Shown one piece after another: positions 61,659 through 64,000 of a DNA stretch of 64,000 nt. Source of the stretch: Pontibacter sp. E15-1. Its GTDB lineage: Bacteria > Bacteroidota > Bacteroidia > Cytophagales > Hymenobacteraceae. Made by a program: the position numbers and the translations under genes. The notes below the pieces were generated by a model. That model was not told where the DNA came from and searched no databases. It saw nothing but the letters and a program-made list of their open reading frames with translations. How positions within the stretch are numbered: the stretch's first letter is position 1; each line of letters starts with the position of its first letter. The DNA lies in NCBI RefSeq assembly GCF_022601975.1, contig NZ_JAKVIR010000001.1:1-64000 (forward strand), in the 5' to 3' direction.

Positions 61659-62168
61659 CAGCGCGTAATCGCGATAACTAACACTTATTTAAGTGATTAA
61701 CTACTATGTATAAACCCACCCCTGCCCCTCCGAGTAGGGGAATCTTGTAGGGAAAAATTTAGAAGCTTTCGAACACCTAAAACCATCCATGCTACTTACT
61801 TTTTTGTCATCCTGAAAGGATCTTGTTAGAAGAGGGCCCCTACCCCCGCAAGTCGCAATTGCTTAACCTCCCTTCCACCAAGATTCTTTACAGAATGACA
61901 ATGGGTTTTAATGCTTTAAATGCTTCCTGTTTTTTCCCTACAAGATTAGCTTTGAAGGGCCCATACCCCCATGAGGGGAATTTCGACAACAGTGAAAAAT
62001 TTACCTCTTGGGTGATGGTGGGTAAAACAGACTGAGAGTTTTATCCAGCTTTTGCAAATCGCAGCTTGGGTTAATCAGCTGTTAGCGGGTTAAGATTTAT
62101 ACATCAAAACCCCCAGTAACCATACCCTCCACGTCTTAAGAAATGGCGACCAGCCGCTTTCGGCTGAC
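61659..62168. other. Intergenic region with dispersed repeat fragments
   Basis: About 510 bases between converging stress-protein genes. It carries the 26-base segment shared with 51797-51822 (here 61696-61721), the AGAGGGCCCCTACCCCCG segment shared with 54903-54920 (here 61831-61848), and CCCATGAGGGGAATTTCG-like fragments. It looks like a collection of old short repeats. No gene is seen. Confidence 0.45.
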
Positions 62169-63059
62169 CTACGGTAGCTTTAGGATGACACCTGACGCCT
62201 CGGCTTTTTTGTTGGCACAGCTGGCACACTGCCCTGCGCATGGCTTCTTCTTCAGCTGCCTGAAAGTAAGGATCGGGAAGCGCGTGTGGTAGGCCATGGT
62301 TTTGATGTAGTTGCTGCTGAACAGGCGCTGCATCAGGTAATTGTCCTGGGTGGCAAGGATCAGCATGCTGGCTGCCGACTTTTCTGCAAAGTCCGTGATT
62401 CCCTCCAGTTGGTCCTCTTCCTCCAGCAGCTTGAGCGACACGATTTCGCCCCCGAGTAGCTTCTCGATTTTCCGCATGGCGGCTTTGTAGCTGCTCAGGT
62501 TCTGGCGCTCTGCCCGGGTATATACATGCACCAGCGTCAAGTTTGCGCCCGCCTGCGTTGCAAAGCCAGCTATCTGCCGTAACACGCTTGCCTCCTGATC
62601 GGTGAAATCTGTGGCAAAAACCAGGTTCTCCAGCTTCTGGTATGTGGCGGTACAAGGCACCGCCATCACCGGGCAGCTCACTAACTCCATGATGGAGGCG
62701 GCATTATTCGGGTCGTTCCGCTCCGCTTCCTGATGTAAAACACAGGTTTCCATCAGCACCAGATCTACACTAAAGTCCCGGACCACGGTTTGTACGCATT
62801 CGCTCAGGCTGCCTGGCCGCACCACACACTCAAAAGGCACCCACGCTGCGCTGGATTGCTGACTTTCTCCGAGGAGGCGCCCGCCAAAAGCGCGCAGCTG
62901 CTGCATACCCTGACTTTGCTGCGTTAATGTCAGGCCTTCGGTGCCGAGGGTATGGAGCAGCAGGAGCTCTGCCCCAAGCGTGCTGGCCAGGTGTCCGGCG
63001 TAGCGCAGCAGGTTGCTGCCTGCCTTATCAAATTGGATGGGCACCAACACCCGCTTCAT
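62169..63059 (-). CDS. Tandem-domain universal stress protein
   Basis: A 296-residue protein from the ATG at 63057-63059 (MKRVLVPIQFDKAGSNLLRYAGHLAS); an upstream in-frame ATG adds six residues. Two UspA-like domains follow each other (about 1-140 and 142-275, the second starting NLVFATDFTDQEASVLRQIAGFA). Each nucleotide site is incomplete. The C-terminus adds a Cys-rich tail CAGQCASCANKKAE, which could bind metal. Such genes commonly accompany fixH/ccoG-type respiratory clusters in Bacteroidota, as here. Confidence 0.85.
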   Translation of the reverse strand: MKRVLVPIQFDKAGSNLLRYAGHLASTLGAELLLLHTLGTEGLTLTQQSQGMQQLRAFGGRLLGESQQSSAAWVPFECVVRPGSLSECVQTVVRDFSVDLVLMETCVLHQEAERNDPNNAASIMELVSCPVMAVPCTATYQKLENLVFATDFTDQEASVLRQIAGFATQAGANLTLVHVYTRAERQNLSSYKAAMRKIEKLLGGEIVSLKLLEEEDQLEGITDFAEKSAASMLILATQDNYLMQRLFSSNYIKTMAYHTRFPILTFRQLKKKPCAGQCASCANKKAEASGVILKLP

Positions 63060-63107
63060 GTTCTCAGTTTTGCACATAGGTATAGCTCAAGGTCGTGTAT
63101 GTATAAA

Positions 63108-63872
63108 TTATTTCAGCGTATGATGATGCGCGGTAACAGGTTCCGCGTTGCTAGCTTCCGCTGGTTTCGTGCAGCAGCTTATTTCTGTTTTGTGCGCAGC
63201 CGTCACCACCACTTTCGGGCTCAAAAACGGAATCCCGAGCCCCAGGCCCCGCACGATAAACAGCAGGGCGAGGGTGATCCCGACATAGGGCACGGCCCTG
63301 TTGAACGTGCCGCGCATTTTCAGGCTGATGCGCTTGCCAGACAACGACACGAGGAGCATCAGCGGCAAGGTGCCTAGCCCGAACAGCGCCATATAGCCCA
63401 TGGCACCGCCTATACCCGGCGCGCTTATGGCGCCCGCCAGCGCGATGTAGACAAACCCGCAAGGCAGCAGCCCGTTCAGCAGGCCGACCATAAACAAGGC
63501 ACCGAGCGAGTTTTTCCGGAAGAAGTAGCCGATCTGGTGCCGTACCCAGGCCATCAGTTTGTCGGTGCCGAGCCAACGGGTATACCGGCCTTTGCGGGCA
63601 GCGGGCAAAACAAGCAGCAACAGTATGAGCACCCCGGAAACGATGGATACCGTCTGTTGCAGGCCAGCCAGCTGCAGTGTCTCGCCAAAAGCCCCCGCCA
63701 GTGCCCCCAACGAGGCGTAAGTCACGATCCGGCCGCAATTGTACAGGAGCCGGCCAGCGTAGTACCGCCAGCCGGAACTCCCGACAAAGGGCAGCGCCAC
63801 GGCGATAGGGCCGCACATCCCGACGCAGTGGAAGCTGCCAACTAACCCAAAAAGTAAACCGGCCCAGATCAT
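63108..63872 (-). CDS. TauE/SafE-family membrane protein (CcoS-FixH neighbourhood)
   Basis: A 254-residue membrane protein with six predicted helices. It starts GLLFGLVGSFHCVGMCGPIAVALPF, with the Cys/His/Met-containing first helix typical of the sulfite exporter TauE/SafE-like proteins encoded next to cbb3 oxidase assembly genes, and has LLNGLLPCGFVYIALAGA in the middle. A His/Cys-containing C-terminal tail (CCTKPAEASN...HHHTLK) could bind copper. It overlaps the upstream fixH-like gene by 4 bases (ATGA). A role in metal handling for oxidase assembly is likely by context. Confidence 0.87.
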   Translation of the reverse strand: MIWAGLLFGLVGSFHCVGMCGPIAVALPFVGSSGWRYYAGRLLYNCGRIVTYASLGALAGAFGETLQLAGLQQTVSIVSGVLILLLLVLPAARKGRYTRWLGTDKLMAWVRHQIGYFFRKNSLGALFMVGLLNGLLPCGFVYIALAGAISAPGIGGAMGYMALFGLGTLPLMLLVSLSGKRISLKMRGTFNRAVPYVGITLALLFIVRGLGLGIPFLSPKVVVTAAHKTEISCCTKPAEASNAEPVTAHHHTLK

Positions 63873-64000
63873 GGCCTGGTTACTTGTATGGCTTGCTCTG
63901 CAAAATAGGCCACATCGCCCACCGCGAAGTGCACGCGTACTTTCCAGCGCCCTTTCTCTAGCGCGGCGGCGTCAACCATCTGGCTCAGGTCGCGCCCCAC
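63869..64000 (-). CDS. FixH/CcoH-like protein, C-terminal end (cut by window edge)
   Basis: The last 43 codons of a gene entering from the right edge: VGRDLSQMVDAAALEKGRWK, then VRVHFAVGDVAYFAEQAIQV, ending TRP and TGA. The pattern L-x-x-G-R/K-W-K-V-R-V followed by a Tyr-Phe strand is the end of FixH/CcoH proteins, which help assemble cbb3-type cytochrome oxidase. Its stop overlaps the start of the SafE-type gene. The cbb3 subunits themselves would lie outside the window. Confidence 0.75.
   Translation of the reverse strand: MGRDLSQMVDAAALEKGRWKVRVHFAVGDVAYFAEQAIQVTRP

Overview
This is a window of about 54% GC (estimated by eye) from a member of the Bacteroidota. A SusC/SusD pair, weak ribosome binding sites, RR-CRP fusions and many lipoproteins with late lipoboxes point to the order Cytophagales, probably Hymenobacteraceae (Pontibacter-like). 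The genus is an inference from gene content and style only. No rRNA, tRNA, CRISPR array, integrase or transposase gene was recognised.

Left part (1-25 kb). An ArsS-type radical SAM gene is cut by the left edge. A tight minus-strand operon (DUF547 lipoprotein, arsenosugar-type glycosyltransferase, FAD oxidoreductase, membrane polyferredoxin) and a degenerate second glycosyltransferase suggest an arsenosugar/organoarsenic biosynthesis neighbourhood. Two large carbohydrate enzymes (GH15 and GH63-like), a Crp-type regulator and several unknown lipoproteins lie around it. At 11.5-14.2 kb is a mercury-type module: GDCCVxC protein, MerT-MerP fusion, ArsR-type repressor and a divergent flavin disulfide reductase. 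Membrane proteins, an AhpD-like protein, a hydrolase-OsmC fusion and a TPR sensor kinase follow.

Centre (25-49 kb). This is a near-complete alginate utilisation locus, all on the minus strand: FadR/GntR regulator; PL6 and PL17 lyases; KdgF cupin; MFS uronate transporter; SDR (probable DEH reductase); KDG kinase; KDPG aldolase; SusC, SusD and a surface glycan-binding protein; a second PL6 and PL17; a further heparinase II/III-type lyase; then fructose-1,6-bisphosphatase. The steps join as alginate -> oligosaccharides -> unsaturated uronate -> DEH -> KDG -> KDPG -> pyruvate + glyceraldehyde-3-phosphate, with FBPase fitting gluconeogenic growth on the products. Three identical 14-bp palindromes (upstream of susC, of the first PL6 and of the regulator) define a likely autoregulated GntR regulon. 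The SDR gene is visibly more AT-rich than its neighbours and lies beside the internally deleted remnant of another SDR gene.

Right part (49-64 kb). This part looks like respiration under low oxygen: cytochrome bd oxidase (cydBA), glutamyl-tRNA reductase, a phosphorelay of four genes headed by a soluble kinase with two FixL-like PAS domains and ending in a receiver-CRP fusion, two universal stress proteins, a TauE/SafE protein and the end of fixH/ccoH. A 601-residue protein of unknown function sits between.

Non-coding structure includes two nearly identical 161-bp inverted-repeat elements with TNA target duplications (IS5-like MITEs), an array of four tetraloop hairpins, a long hairpin between divergent genes, GC-rich inverted repeats and a marked excess of the hexamer GGTATA on both strands.
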